A stretch of DNA of 64,000 bases from Marinobacter sp. BGYM27 (GCA_025153445.1 JANZNS010000008.1:1-64000), one strand, 5' to 3'; counted from the stretch's first letter, positions 45,242 through 54,966 are shown. A program made the numbers and translations. Notes: generated by a model from the sequence alone, not told the origin.

Positions 45242-45646
45242 ATGACTTCAGCCGAAACAGATAATCGGGTCCGGCTCGACAAGTGGCTCTGGGCCGCCCG
45301 CTTTTACAAGACCCGCACCCTCGCCAAGCAAGCGATCGAAGGGGGCAAGGTGCACTACAATAGCCAGCGCACCAAGCCCGGCAAAACCGTCGAGATTGGC
45401 GCCAGCGTCAAACTCCGGTTCGGCAGCGATGACAAAGTGGTCGTCATCGACCAAATCAGCGAACGCAGGCGGGGAGCGCCAGAAGCACAGATGCTGTACC
45501 ACGAAACCCCGGACAGCGAGAAACGTCGGGAAGAACACGCCTGGCAGCGCAAACACATGCAAGCCGCCCAGCTACCTCCCGCCCGCCGACCAAGCAAAAA
45601 GGCACGGCGGGAAATCATCCGGTTCAAGGACCAGAACGGGATTTAA
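45242..45646 (+). CDS. hslR: ribosome-associated heat-shock protein Hsp15
   Basis: The 134-residue protein has an N-terminal S4 RNA-binding domain (VRLDKWLWAARFYKTRTLAK, QAIEGGKVHYN) and a basic C-terminal tail. Hsp15 rescues stalled 50S subunits carrying nascent-chain tRNA. It precedes hslO by 67 bp, as in E. coli. I saw no clear sigma-32 promoter upstream. Confidence 0.95.
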   Translation: MTSAETDNRVRLDKWLWAARFYKTRTLAKQAIEGGKVHYNSQRTKPGKTVEIGASVKLRFGSDDKVVVIDQISERRRGAPEAQMLYHETPDSEKRREEHAWQRKHMQAAQLPPARRPSKKARREIIRFKDQNGI

Positions 45647-45713
45647 GCAATACGGCTACCGCGCGCTCACTAACCAGTATCCAACTTTTTCTATTCCACC
45701 AAGAGGTCCCGTC

Positions 45714-46565
45714 ATGGCTCTGGACGATCAGTTTCAACGCTTTCTCTTCGACGACAGCCAGATTCGGGGAGAGTGGGTGCGGCTCAGCACCAGTTATCAG
45801 GACATCATGTCACAGGCCGCTTACCCGGCTGTCATTCAGCAATTACTGGGCGAGTCGCTGGCCGCCAGTGTCCTGCTCAGCGGCACACTGAAGTTTGAAG
45901 GCAGCCTGTCTATCCAGGCTCAGGGCAACGGGCCGGTACGCACGCTAATGACCGAATGCAGCCATGATCGCGCCATTCGCGGGCTGGCCAGTTTCGACGA
46001 GTCAGCCAGCGGAGAAACTCTGGACGAATTGCTGGGCAGCGGCAGCATGGCCATCACCATCACGCCTGATCAGGGTCAGCGCTATCAGGGCGTTGTGCCC
46101 CGTGAAGAACCTACCCTCTCAGGCTGCCTGGAAGACTATTTCGAGCGTTCCGAACAGATCGATACCCGCCTGTTCCTGTTCGCTGATGGCGAGCATGCCG
46201 CCGGATTGATGCTACAGCGGCTGCCCGGAGACAAGGCTCTGGATGAGGACCTGTGGCGCCGAGTCGGTCATCTTGCATCGACGCTGAAGCCGGAGGAAAT
46301 CCTCTCGCTCGACAGCGAAACCCTGCTGCACCGGCTTTATCATGAGGAAACCCTGCGCCTGTTTGAGCCGGAGCCGGTCGTTTTCCGCTGCAGTTGCTCC
46401 CGCGAACGCACGCTTGCGGCTCTGGAATCCATTGGCAAAGAAGAGTGCTACAGCATTCTCGATGAGCAACAGACCATTGATATGGACTGTCAGTTCTGTC
46501 ATCAAAGCTACCAGTTTGACCGCAACGATATCGATCAGTTATTCCACGGCCACTCGCTTCATTAA
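45714..46565 (+). CDS. hslO: redox-regulated chaperone Hsp33
   Basis: The 283-residue protein has the Hsp33 N-terminal fold (DQFQRFLFDDSQIRGEWVRL) and the C-terminal redox switch with four zinc-binding cysteines, CSC (FRCSCSRER) and CQFC. Oxidation releases zinc and activates holdase function. The ATG at 45714 is the family start; the reading frame continues open further upstream through hslR but that part is a shadow. Confidence 0.96.
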   Translation: MALDDQFQRFLFDDSQIRGEWVRLSTSYQDIMSQAAYPAVIQQLLGESLAASVLLSGTLKFEGSLSIQAQGNGPVRTLMTECSHDRAIRGLASFDESASGETLDELLGSGSMAITITPDQGQRYQGVVPREEPTLSGCLEDYFERSEQIDTRLFLFADGEHAAGLMLQRLPGDKALDEDLWRRVGHLASTLKPEEILSLDSETLLHRLYHEETLRLFEPEPVVFRCSCSRERTLAALESIGKEECYSILDEQQTIDMDCQFCHQSYQFDRNDIDQLFHGHSLH

Positions 46566-46701
46566 CAGCCAGTAAAGAACCGTGCAAAACCGCTCTGAAG
46601 CCGACAACCACGCGGCTTCGGGGGATATCGTTTTTTTCAGGCGTCTCTGGCATAATAGCGCGCCTGAGCTTATCAAATTGTTCATAAAATCGTCAGCTTT
46701 G

Positions 46702-46726
46702 ACCCGGGGCACATGCGCCGGGTTTT
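46702..46726 (+). terminator. hairpin with short T-run between hslO and pckA
   Basis: The arms ACCCGG (46702-46707) and CCGGGT (46718-46723) with the following TTT look like a weak intrinsic terminator 137 bp after hslO and 50 bp before pckA. A CATAAT hexamer lies upstream (about 46649-46654), so a pckA transcript might instead carry this as a leader hairpin. Confidence 0.45.
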
Positions 46727-46774
46727 GCTGTTTCGGGTGGACAATACCGAATACATATTTAGGGCGAGGTCGAA

Positions 46775-48307
46775 GTGAGTAACACTTACACGGATTTGAG
46801 TTCAGCGCGATTGGTTGAACTGGCGCTGGAACGTAGCGAAGGCGAACTTGCCTCAAATGGTTCCCTGGTAGTCAAAACCGGCAAGCGCACAGGTCGCTCA
46901 CCGATGGACCGCTACATCATTGATGAGCCGAGCACCTCGGACGCGATTCACTGGGGCCCGATCAACCGCCCGTTTGACGCTGACAAATTCGATGCCCTCT
47001 GGGACCGCGTTGAAGCTTATATGGCGGACAAGACCCAGTTCGTATCCAACGTCCACGTCGGTTCCGATCCCGAGCATTACCTGCCGGTCCGGATGACCAC
47101 CGAAACTGCGTGGCAAAACCTGTTCGGCCGCAATCTGTTTATCCGGCCTGATAGCTTCAATCCTGCTGACAAGCAGGAGTGGCAGATCCTGAACGCAGCC
47201 AACTTCGCCTGTGACCCTGAACGCGACGGGACCAACAGCGACGGCACCGTGATGATTAACTTTGCCAAGCGCAAAGTGCTGCTGGCGGGTATGCGCTACG
47301 CCGGCGAAATGAAAAAAGCCATGTTCTCGGTTCAAAACTTCCTGCTTCCCGAGAAAGACGTTCTGCCGATGCATTGCTCGGCAAACGTAGGCGATGACGG
47401 CGAAACCTGCCTGTTCTTCGGCCTTTCCGGCACCGGTAAAACCACCCTGTCTGCAGATCCTGATCGCTACCTCATCGGTGACGATGAGCATGGCTGGGGC
47501 CCGGGCACAGTCTTCAATATTGAAGGTGGCTGTTACGCCAAGTGCATCGATCTTAGCCAGAAGAATGAACCGATCATCTGGGACGCCATTCGCTTTGGTG
47601 CCATCGTTGAAAACGTCACCATCGACGAAGAAACCCGCGAGCCGGATTACAACGATGTATCGCTGACAGAGAACTCCCGCTGCGCCTATCCGCTGGAGCA
47701 TGTCGAAAAGCGTGTACTGGAAAACCGGGCCGGTGAACCCTCAGCGGTTGTGTTCCTGACCTGCGATATGACGGGCGTTCTGCCGCCAGTTTCCGTACTT
47801 ACCAAGGAATCAGCTGCTTACCACTTTCTGAGTGGCTACACCGCGCTGGTTGGTTCAACCGAGATGGGCTCATCGTCCAAGCTCAAGTCCACTTTCTCTA
47901 CCTGCTTTGGTGCTCCCTTCTTCCCGCGCCCAGCCGGCGTATACGCCGAACTGCTGATGAAGCGGATGGAAGAATTTGGCAGCAAGGTCTTCCTGGTAAA
48001 CACCGGCTGGACCGGCGGATCCTATGGTGAAGGCGAGCGTTTCAGCATTCCGACAACCCGTGCCATTATCAGCGCCATCCAGAACGGCGCGCTGGACGAT
48101 GCGGAAACCGAGCACCTGGACAAGCTGAACTTGGATGTACCCGTGAACGTGCCCGGTGTCGACAGCAAGTTGCTGAATCCGCGCAACACCTGGTCCGACC
48201 CTGCGGCCTATGACGAAAAGGCTCAGGAGCTGATCAAACAGTTCGTTGAGAACTTTACCAAGTTCGACGTCTCCGACGCGATTGTTGCCGCCGGCCCCAA
48301 GCTCTGA
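46775..48307 (+). CDS. pckA: phosphoenolpyruvate carboxykinase (ATP)
   Basis: The 510-residue enzyme has [19 protein letters not shown], the P-loop [14 protein letters not shown] (about 223-236), the kinase-2/metal site DDEHGWG and the adenine region further on. It converts oxaloacetate to phosphoenolpyruvate in gluconeogenesis. Translation starts at GTG 46775 with GAGG upstream. A strong terminator follows. Confidence 0.98.
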   Translation: MSNTYTDLSSARLVELALERSEGELASNGSLVVKTGKRTGRSPMDRYIIDEPSTSDAIHWGPINRPFDADKFDALWDRVEAYMADKTQFVSNVHVGSDPEHYLPVRMTTETAWQNLFGRNLFIRPDSFNPADKQEWQILNAANFACDPERDGTNSDGTVMINFAKRKVLLAGMRYAGEMKKAMFSVQNFLLPEKDVLPMHCSANVGDDGETCLFFGLSGTGKTTLSADPDRYLIGDDEHGWGPGTVFNIEGGCYAKCIDLSQKNEPIIWDAIRFGAIVENVTIDEETREPDYNDVSLTENSRCAYPLEHVEKRVLENRAGEPSAVVFLTCDMTGVLPPVSVLTKESAAYHFLSGYTALVGSTEMGSSSKLKSTFSTCFGAPFFPRPAGVYAELLMKRMEEFGSKVFLVNTGWTGGSYGEGERFSIPTTRAIISAIQNGALDDAETEHLDKLNLDVPVNVPGVDSKLLNPRNTWSDPAAYDEKAQELIKQFVENFTKFDVSDAIVAAGPKL

Positions 48308-48329
48308 TCACACACTGGCAGCAACACTG

Positions 48330-48360
48330 AAAACGGCGTCCATCTTGGACGCCGTTTTTG
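48330..48360 (+). terminator. pckA intrinsic terminator
   Basis: A perfect stem of about 11 bp (AAACGGCGTCC with GGACGCCGTTT) closes on a 5-nt loop and is followed by TTTTTG on the plus strand. It lies between convergent pckA and the TRAP permease gene and may serve both. Confidence 0.9.
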
Positions 48361-48404
48361 TTTGTACCCGTTGCCTGTCGCCTGTTGCGGCAAGCCTGGC
48401 GACA

Positions 48405-50480
48405 TCACACGTAGAACAGTAGCGGCACAAAGGCCACCAGCACCAGCGCAATGCCCATAACGATCAAAGGCATGATGATCCGCTCATGGCGCTGGTAGAA
48501 GGTGCCGTCTTCGGCAAGCGCTGCAGCCACTTCTTCCTCACCGACAACCTGACGGGTCAGCAGGTGATTAAGCGCTACCGGCGGGCTCAGATAGCCCAGT
48601 TCAAATGCGACCAGCGTCACCATCCAGAAGTGGATAGGATCAATGCCACTGCTGTAGGCAATCGTGGCGACCGTGGCACTGACCAGAATAACCGCGCCGA
48701 ACGCGTCCATAATCATGCCCAACACCACCAAAACCACGACCATCAGCAGCATCGCCATCCAGGGGCTATCGAATGCCTGCGGGAACATCGACATGATCTC
48801 TGCACGCTCGATTACGCCCCCGACACTGACCGACAGTCCCAACAGCAGCAGCAAGGCACCAATTTCAGAAGTGGTATCGTTAGTCGCGCCGCGGATGCTG
48901 TTTTCGATGCCCTGGTGACGGACCGCATCAGGGTCATCTGCGGCACTGCGACGACCCAATCGAAGCGCGAAGTGCTCGTATACCAGAATGGATAACATGA
49001 TAACCGGCAGAATCCGGGGCGCGGAGAACTCGTCCATCGTCACATCAAGTGCCCAGAAATAGAACACAACAACCGCAACAATGACCAGAACGTAGGGCAC
49101 CAACGCCATCAGCGCTTTCATCATGACCGGAACCGCTTCAGCGGCGGGCGCCAACTCAAACCGACTCTGACGATTAACACTCAGCGCGACGACCATAAAC
49201 AGCACAGCCGTCAGCAAGAACACCCAGATGCCCCAGCCGAACAGATCATCCGTGGTTACCTCACGGTTCAGATAGGCAATAATCACCACCAGCAGGCAGG
49301 GTCGTAACACGACACCCAGTGAGCCCGACATTGCCGTCGCCGCCAGCGCCAGATGACGGCGAGCGCCTGCGGCCCGCAGTTCACTGTAAATCACCGCACC
49401 TGCGGCGATGACGAATATACCTGATGCGCCGGTATAAGCTGTCGGTACTGCGGCAACGATGACAGCCACAACCGCCAGCATTTCCGGCGGCATTCGCCAG
49501 GGACGGAAAACATCAAACACCAGTGGTGCCAGCCGCGTTTGCTTGAGCATCATGCCGACCCAGACGTACAGGCCGACATTGAGGAACATATCCGACAACT
49601 CCATCATTTTGTCGAGATAGACCCCGATACCCGAAGCATGCCCCAAAAGCGCGAAATAGGTGCCCGATACCAGACACATGCCGGTATACAGCGGCACCGC
49701 CAGGCCGGCTTTCATCAAATCACCACCGGGCTTTAAATCTGCCGGCGGGCGAACCAGGCGATAGAGACTGACCAGCGTCAGGCAGGCAAAACCGATGATC
49801 CAGAGATCATGAAGCAACTCTCGCTCAAATGAGATATCGGCGCCGGCATCATGGGAGGTCTGCCGGAACAGCACGCTGGACCCCAGCAACATCGCGTTGG
49901 CAACGGTTTGAAGGAAATAGGACAGGTTATAGTCGAGACGGGTTTCAATCGCCCGCATCGCAATATGATGACGGGTCAGCGAGGCAGTGGCCGCGCACAG
50001 CATGACAAGAATAACCAGGATATAACGCTGGGATGTGAGCCCAAGGGCAATCAGATCCGAAATGAAGCCCTCTATCGCACGATAGACTTCCAGCGCGGGG
50101 GTGACTTTGCCTTGCAGGCTTGCGAACTCCTGATGTTTTTCCCGGCACTGAGCCAGGGCGTTTTGAACCGCAGAGCGCACATCGTCAGGATTGACCTCGG
50201 TTTCCCCCAGCAGCGCTGTCAGCGGATCGTCAGCAGCCTCACTTTGCTGTGCCACCCGCTGGCGGACCTCCGCCTCGATATCCCGATCCGGATTACAGGT
50301 CGGCGCAACGGGATCAACACGCAGCTTGTAGTAACCGCTCCACATCTGCTCACCGGCACGGAGCATCTGATTATGGATATCGCTACTGGTGGAAAAAACC
50401 ACCACCAGTAGCAACAAAATGCAGGCCGGAAAAGAAGAAAACCACTCCAGACCCGAACGGGTCATCCTTCTATGAGACAT
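48405..50480 (-). CDS. TRAP transporter permease, fused small (DctQ-like) and large (DctM) subunits
   Basis: The 691-residue protein has an N-terminal helix, a periplasmic stretch of about 100 residues with two cysteines, and then a DctQ-like four-helix part (about 135-265). The DctM/TRAP large permease region follows, with PTAYTGASGIFVIAAGAVIY, GMIMDAFGAVILVSATVATI and FELGYLSPPVALNHLL. TRAP systems import organic acids using a sodium or proton gradient and a periplasmic receptor. The gene follows an AdeT-type receptor gene by 43 bp, so the two should work together. The substrate is unknown. The cysteine-bearing periplasmic insert is unusual for a DctQ part. Confidence 0.88.
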   Translation of the reverse strand: MSHRRMTRSGLEWFSSFPACILLLLVVVFSTSSDIHNQMLRAGEQMWSGYYKLRVDPVAPTCNPDRDIEAEVRQRVAQQSEAADDPLTALLGETEVNPDDVRSAVQNALAQCREKHQEFASLQGKVTPALEVYRAIEGFISDLIALGLTSQRYILVILVMLCAATASLTRHHIAMRAIETRLDYNLSYFLQTVANAMLLGSSVLFRQTSHDAGADISFERELLHDLWIIGFACLTLVSLYRLVRPPADLKPGGDLMKAGLAVPLYTGMCLVSGTYFALLGHASGIGVYLDKMMELSDMFLNVGLYVWVGMMLKQTRLAPLVFDVFRPWRMPPEMLAVVAVIVAAVPTAYTGASGIFVIAAGAVIYSELRAAGARRHLALAATAMSGSLGVVLRPCLLVVIIAYLNREVTTDDLFGWGIWVFLLTAVLFMVVALSVNRQSRFELAPAAEAVPVMMKALMALVPYVLVIVAVVVFYFWALDVTMDEFSAPRILPVIMLSILVYEHFALRLGRRSAADDPDAVRHQGIENSIRGATNDTTSEIGALLLLLGLSVSVGGVIERAEIMSMFPQAFDSPWMAMLLMVVVLVVLGMIMDAFGAVILVSATVATIAYSSGIDPIHFWMVTLVAFELGYLSPPVALNHLLTRQVVGEEEVAAALAEDGTFYQRHERIIMPLIVMGIALVLVAFVPLLFYV

Positions 50481-50523
50481 GTAAAGCGCTCTGTTTTTTT
50501 TCGAACGTTCCGTTCAGACCCAC

Positions 50524-51540
50524 TTACTCAGCGGCAAGTGCACATTCCGCCCGGGTTGGTTCATCTTTGCAGCGGATCGCTCTCATCAGCTTGAGCGCCC
50601 GCGCGTCGTAGGTGCCTGCATCTTTCAGGCTCAACCGCACATCCCGCAACATGCGGTCATACTCTTTAACCTGCACATCCGTCGGATGCATCCAGACTGC
50701 GGCAGGAATTTCGGCTTCTGCAGTGCGAATCAACTCATAGGCGTCATCCACCCGTGAAAACGCATGAGCCCGGGACTTGTCGCCGTAGCCATCCGGGAAC
50801 CGATCGGAACGGTTGATGATCTGGAAAGTCATCTGCCCCAGCTTGTAGCTGTAAATACCGCCATCGGGCTCCACGCCCTTGTAGAGTTCCAGTGGCGTGT
50901 AGGCAACCGCCGGCGCATAGGCCATATCGACACTGCCGTTATTGAACTTGCCAGCAAAGTTGGCCGAGTTGGCGCCCACGACAGAGGCTCCGACATGGCG
51001 CACCATAGTGACCGCCGCATTGTCGTAGTCGAGCGTGGCGATCTTTTTACCCTGGAGTTTGTCGACGGCATCGTTTTTACGATCGCGGATAAACAGGTAA
51101 ATCGACCCGGCTGGCAGGATGCCGACAATTTCATAATTGTCGCGACGCAACAGGCTTGCGGCGTTCGGCTGAGCCAGTGTCCGGAGCAACATTCGCATCT
51201 GTGATTCGCTGGTCAGCGCGCCCAGGGCTTCGATGCTGCCGGTGAATTCATTGAACTCCCGGGCACGGGTCCCGGTCAGCAAAACCGAATCACACTGTCC
51301 GGCTTTAAAATCCTCGGCGGCAATTTTTTCATCGGTATAGGCACGGAGATCCAGGTCCACTCCCCACCCCATAGCGGTGGGTCGAATCGATTTCATGACG
51401 TTGAACAGCGGCCCATTCGCCCCCACCGGGTCGAATACACAGAAGGATCGCTTTAAAACATCGTCAGCGGCTGAGGCGCTGGCGGATGCCAGCAGCGCAA
51501 GCAAGCCAAAACCGCAAAAAATCCGTTTGCAGAGGTGCAT
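50524..51540 (-). CDS. AdeT-type TRAP solute-binding protein (copy 1)
   Basis: The 338-residue protein has a signal peptide (LLALLASASASA) and the AdeT1/AdeT2-like receptor pattern: KRSFCVFDPVGANGPLF, RAYTDEKIAAEDFKAGQCDS, GKKIATLDYDNAA and ANFAGKFNNGSVDMAYAPA. Some relatives are annotated as efflux proteins, but the fold and neighbourhood fit a periplasmic substrate receptor. It is closely related to the protein at 53487-54512 and lies directly upstream of the TRAP permease. Confidence 0.87.
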   Translation of the reverse strand: MHLCKRIFCGFGLLALLASASASAADDVLKRSFCVFDPVGANGPLFNVMKSIRPTAMGWGVDLDLRAYTDEKIAAEDFKAGQCDSVLLTGTRAREFNEFTGSIEALGALTSESQMRMLLRTLAQPNAASLLRRDNYEIVGILPAGSIYLFIRDRKNDAVDKLQGKKIATLDYDNAAVTMVRHVGASVVGANSANFAGKFNNGSVDMAYAPAVAYTPLELYKGVEPDGGIYSYKLGQMTFQIINRSDRFPDGYGDKSRAHAFSRVDDAYELIRTAEAEIPAAVWMHPTDVQVKEYDRMLRDVRLSLKDAGTYDARALKLMRAIRCKDEPTRAECALAAE

Positions 51541-51764
51541 GTTGAGTGTCTCCGTTGCTTTCCGTTTTTATCGTTTTTATCACTACCGCCTGCGTCATTA
51601 GCGCAGCCTTATTGTTATCGGGTATCCGTGTAGTAAAGGCGATGCGCCTGGACGGGTATTCGCGCCGCAAAAAAGCCGCTCTGACGGATTACTCCGCCAA
51701 TAACGGCCTGTATTCCCAATCGCAGCATCTGATCGCTTCGCTGCAAACCCTCATCCAGGCGATG

Positions 51765-51784
51765 CCTGCTGTGATCACAGCAGG
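51765..51784. other. perfect 20-bp palindrome over the lipoprotein stop codon
   Basis: The sequence is self-complementary over all 20 bases, with core TGTGATCACA. It spans the last codons and stop of the lipoprotein gene, upstream of the solute-binding gene. It may be a regulator site or a short hairpin; it lacks a T-tract. Confidence 0.7.
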
Positions 51785-52842
51785 GAATCGAGATCGATCA
51801 CTTCTGCTTCCGGCGCTTCATCATCCCAGAACGTGCCTAAACCACCGACAGGCGTTCTGTGCCCGGTATTCTCCATCCACAGTCGATCGGAAATCGCGAG
51901 AATATTATGGGTCGCCAACTGGTCAACCATTGCCCAGTCTTTGTCTGAAGGGACCGAATCAATGGCTTCCGCATGAGCGCGAATGACGGCCTTTAATTGC
52001 TCGGTATCCCCTTTGTTCTGAGCCGCGATGGCATGGAAAACGTGGCTCAGACGAACGCCTGCTGCCTCACCAAGGGCATCCGAAGCCCGCAGTCGCTCAA
52101 ACGCGTCCTCACCATTGGGCTGAGCGCCCGGGATCATGGCCCATACGGTTGCCCGCAGGGCCATAGGTGCGCCCCACCATTTGCTGTTATCAAGGCAACT
52201 GGTGGCCCGTGCAACGACCGAGCCTATGTTCTTGGGAACACCGATAGGGGCTGTCGACTGAATTTCGGCATTCAAGGCCTGAAGCCCGGACAGCAGACCG
52301 CCGAGGTAGATAAATTCGTCCAGATCTTCGTCGAAGTCAGGGCATTCACCACTTTCAGGGTCGCCGTAGTACTCGATTTCATGCTTCCAGCCAGAAAAAT
52401 ACCGTTGGGCGGCCAACGCGTAATAGCGCTTCTGACGAATAATGGCGTCTTCTGCAGCCTCCGGCGCCCGGGCACGAAGCGCCGCGATACCTTCCAGCTC
52501 GGCTTCACGCGCCCGGCCTTCGGCACATCCGCCGGCTTGCAGGCTCATCATGACCGCCAACTGGTCTGGCGGCGTGGTCACCCGACCAAACGACAGTAAC
52601 AGCGGCTGCACGGCCTCACTCATGGCGCAGGCCATAGCGAGATCATTCGATTGGAGCAGATAAGGCACAGTATGATCCTTGGAGAACCCCTGCATAACAT
52701 CGCCGGTGGTTTTGTAGATCATGCTGCAGCCACTGAGTGACATGCCGGCGAGTGCCGCCATCAACAACGCTCTGAGTCCTGACATAGGCACACCCGACAA
52801 GCGGGAGAAAACGGCCCGGGTTGAGTCGATCCTGGTATTCAT
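51775..52842 (-). CDS. lipoprotein associated with the TRAP locus
   Basis: The product has a lipobox LSGC (signal AALAGMSLSGCSM), so it is an envelope lipoprotein; the mature part is about 315 residues, helical and Ala/Glu-rich with several cysteines (MACAMSEAV, GGCAEGRA, GECPDFDED). I do not recognise a named family. Its position between receptor genes resembles TatT-type helical lipoproteins that partner TRAP systems, but I see no TPR signature strong enough to claim that. The start is uncertain: Met at 52842 was used; 52851, 52854 and 52785 are alternatives. Confidence 0.7.
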   Translation of the reverse strand: MNTRIDSTRAVFSRLSGVPMSGLRALLMAALAGMSLSGCSMIYKTTGDVMQGFSKDHTVPYLLQSNDLAMACAMSEAVQPLLLSFGRVTTPPDQLAVMMSLQAGGCAEGRAREAELEGIAALRARAPEAAEDAIIRQKRYYALAAQRYFSGWKHEIEYYGDPESGECPDFDEDLDEFIYLGGLLSGLQALNAEIQSTAPIGVPKNIGSVVARATSCLDNSKWWGAPMALRATVWAMIPGAQPNGEDAFERLRASDALGEAAGVRLSHVFHAIAAQNKGDTEQLKAVIRAHAEAIDSVPSDKDWAMVDQLATHNILAISDRLWMENTGHRTPVGGLGTFWDDEAPEAEVIDLDSLL

Positions 52843-53138
52843 ACTACCCATCATCCTTTGGTTCTTGTTTTGTTGTGATTTGAACCGTCGCAAAGCCCCA
52901 CCTGTAACCCTTTGTTACAGAGCAAGCATTATCCTTAACTCGACGACGATTTTGTGAGACCAGTGCCTCAAAGCAGCCATCGCCTACGACTTTAGCCTTA
53001 GCAACCCCGTACTTACGATTGACACCAGTGCATGAAACGCTATACCTGTAGGCTATGGCCGGATAACATGCCGACCGTTACCGGCGAACATGGCCCATAC
53101 GGGGCTGATCGCCTGTTTTTTTAATCAAGGAGACATTC

Positions 53139-53414
53139 ATGCGCAAACCCGAACTTGCCAGTGCAATCGCAGAAGAAACCGGTCTGACCAAAGAGAAAGC
53201 AAACGAAGTGATCACCGCCTTTACTGACCAGGTTGCTGCTGCAGCCGCCAAAGGTGACGATGTTTCTCTGATCGGCTTCGGCACCTTCAGCATCCGCAAG
53301 CGCGATGCCCGTACCGGCCGCAACCCGCAAACCGGTGCAACCATGCAGATTGCAGCCAGCAAAACTGTCGGGTTCAAAGCAGGCAAGGCTCTGAAAGACG
53401 CCGTCGCCAAGTAA
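53139..53414 (+). CDS. hup: HU-family DNA-binding protein
   Basis: The 91-residue protein has the HU fold with RKPELASAIAEETGLTKEKA at the start, VSLIGFGTFSIRKRDARTGR and the arm motif RNPQTG. It bends and compacts DNA as a homodimer. AAGGAG precedes the ATG. The N-terminus resembles P. aeruginosa PA5348. It sits on the opposite strand inside the TRAP locus and is probably transcribed alone. Confidence 0.95.
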   Translation: MRKPELASAIAEETGLTKEKANEVITAFTDQVAAAAAKGDDVSLIGFGTFSIRKRDARTGRNPQTGATMQIAASKTVGFKAGKALKDAVAK

Positions 53415-53426
53415 CCTGTCCGCTAT

Positions 53427-53454
53427 CAGCGACCAGCTCAGAAGCGGGTCGCTG
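53427..53454. other. hairpin between convergent hup and receptor genes
   Basis: CAGCGACC (53427-53434) and GGTCGCTG (53447-53454) make an 8-bp stem in the 72-bp gap between convergent genes. No T-run follows, so termination is possible but weakly supported. Confidence 0.5.
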
Positions 53455-53486
53455 ATGCCCCCCGCTTCACATAGCCCCTTCCCTGT

Positions 53487-54512
53487 TCAGCTTGACGCGC
53501 ACTCCGCACGCACACCATCTACCCGACAGCGAATCGCTTTCATCAGACGGATCGCCCGTTCGTCATAGACGCCTTCTTCGAGCAGTGACAGTCGCACGTC
53601 CCGCAGCATCTGATTGTAATCCGCAACGTCATCACTCGGCGGATGCATCCATACTTCGGCTGGAATCTCGGCTTCGGCCTGCTCAATAATCTGATAAGCC
53701 TCTTCGATGCGCTTCACAGACTCATCCCTCACCATCTGCCCCGCATCTTCGGGGAAGCGGTCACGGTGCAAAATAACCTGGAAATTCATGTAGGCAACGG
53801 CGTACTTGAAGACACCACCATTGGGCTGTACACCCTTGTAGAGTTCAAGCGGGGTATAGGCCACTGCCGGTGCATAGGCCAGGTCCACGCTGCCGTTGTT
53901 GAATTTACCGGCGAAGTTTGCGGAGTTGGCTCCCACTACGGAAGCGCCGACATGGCGCACCATCGTCAGTGACGCAGTATCGTAATCCAGTGTGGCTATT
54001 TTTTTGCCTTGCAGCTCAGCAACCGTGTCGATGTTGCGATCTCGGGTGAACAGATAGACCGCACCACCCGGGAAAATACCCGCCACTTCATAGCGGTCGT
54101 TAACCAGGAACGGCTTTGCTTTGGGCTGGCTCAGGGTATTGAACAGCAGGCGCATTTCCTTTTCGCCCGGAATCGCCCCCATAGCCTCGAGACTGCCGGT
54201 AAACTTGTTAAACTCCCGTGCCCGCGTGCCCGTCAACAACACCGCATCGCACTGACCTGCCTTGAAGTCTTCTGCCGCCACTTTCTCATCGGTATAGGCC
54301 CGCATATTCAGCTCGACCCCTTCGCGCAGGGCGACCGGCTTGAATGACTTGGATATGGCGAACAAGGGACCGTTGGCCCCGACCGGATCAAAGACACAAA
54401 AGCTGCGTTTGATAACGCCCTGCTCGGCCGCCTGTATTCCTGCTGACAGCGATGCTGCCAGACACAGGGCAACACGGCCAAGAATCCGGCGGACCGGTGA
54501 CTGGGTGAACAT
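53487..54512 (-). CDS. AdeT-type TRAP solute-binding protein (copy 2)
   Basis: The 341-residue paralog of the 50524-51540 protein has a signal peptide (RVALCLAASLSAGIQA) and the same motifs (KRSFCVFDPVGANGPLF, AAEDFKAGQCDAVLLTGTRA, SANFAGKFNNGSVDLAYAPA). Segments are identical between copies over more than 25 residues, while ligand-side regions differ, which suggests duplication with altered specificity. It has no permease directly after it; it may share the TRAP permease at 48405. Confidence 0.87.
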   Translation of the reverse strand: MFTQSPVRRILGRVALCLAASLSAGIQAAEQGVIKRSFCVFDPVGANGPLFAISKSFKPVALREGVELNMRAYTDEKVAAEDFKAGQCDAVLLTGTRAREFNKFTGSLEAMGAIPGEKEMRLLFNTLSQPKAKPFLVNDRYEVAGIFPGGAVYLFTRDRNIDTVAELQGKKIATLDYDTASLTMVRHVGASVVGANSANFAGKFNNGSVDLAYAPAVAYTPLELYKGVQPNGGVFKYAVAYMNFQVILHRDRFPEDAGQMVRDESVKRIEEAYQIIEQAEAEIPAEVWMHPPSDDVADYNQMLRDVRLSLLEEGVYDERAIRLMKAIRCRVDGVRAECASS

Positions 54513-54678
54513 GGTGCGGCACTCCTACTTGTTATTCTGATGCTATGAAGCGGCCAGAGTAGGAGCGCAGACGGACAAATTGCGTTGGCAGGAGCGCCCG
54601 CACTGGACGGGCATTAATGTCAGAGAAAGAGAGAAAACGCGCCAGATCAACACAGGCCCTCTTCAGGCGTACGCGGCG

Positions 54679-54966
54679 CTATTCCTTGTCAGCAGTTTTC
54701 GGTTTGGTGGCCGGAGCAGCTTTTGTCCGGGATTTTGAACCAGTTCCACTTTTGGCTGCAGTGCTTCGCGCACGCGACGTCGGTTTGGCTTTGGCAGTGG
54801 CCTGTTGTTCAGCCAGCTGCCGGGCCAGTCCCTCGATCTGCTTTTCAAGTGCCATCATCTGATGCTGCAGGGCGGTTTGCTTGTCCAGCGCATCGGTTGC
54901 GTTGCGGGAGATTGTCCACAGCATCCAGATGATGGCCAGCAAAGCGAGAAAAGAAAGAAACCCCAT
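54679..54966 (-). CDS. small membrane-anchored coiled-coil protein
   Basis: The 95-residue protein has one N-terminal helix (FLSFLALLAIIWMLWTIS), a short coiled coil (about 28-56, LQHQMMALEKQIEGLARQLA) and a Lys/Ala/Pro-rich tail of low complexity that resembles histone-like C-terminal tails. I do not recognise a family. It lies between pyrC' and the receptor gene, 106 bp downstream of pyrC'. Confidence 0.7.
   Translation of the reverse strand: MGFLSFLALLAIIWMLWTISRNATDALDKQTALQHQMMALEKQIEGLARQLAEQQATAKAKPTSRARSTAAKSGTGSKSRTKAAPATKPKTADKE

Noticed and set aside
45396-45713. Upstream extension of hslO
   Set aside because: The extra residues are a shadow of hslR; Hsp33 homologs begin at the ATG at 45714.
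51546-51986. 146-codon plus-strand frame with a hydrophobic start opposite the lipoprotein gene
   Set aside because: Its second half is antisense to the lipoprotein gene and its composition changes abruptly there; no ribosome-binding site precedes it and no family is recognised.
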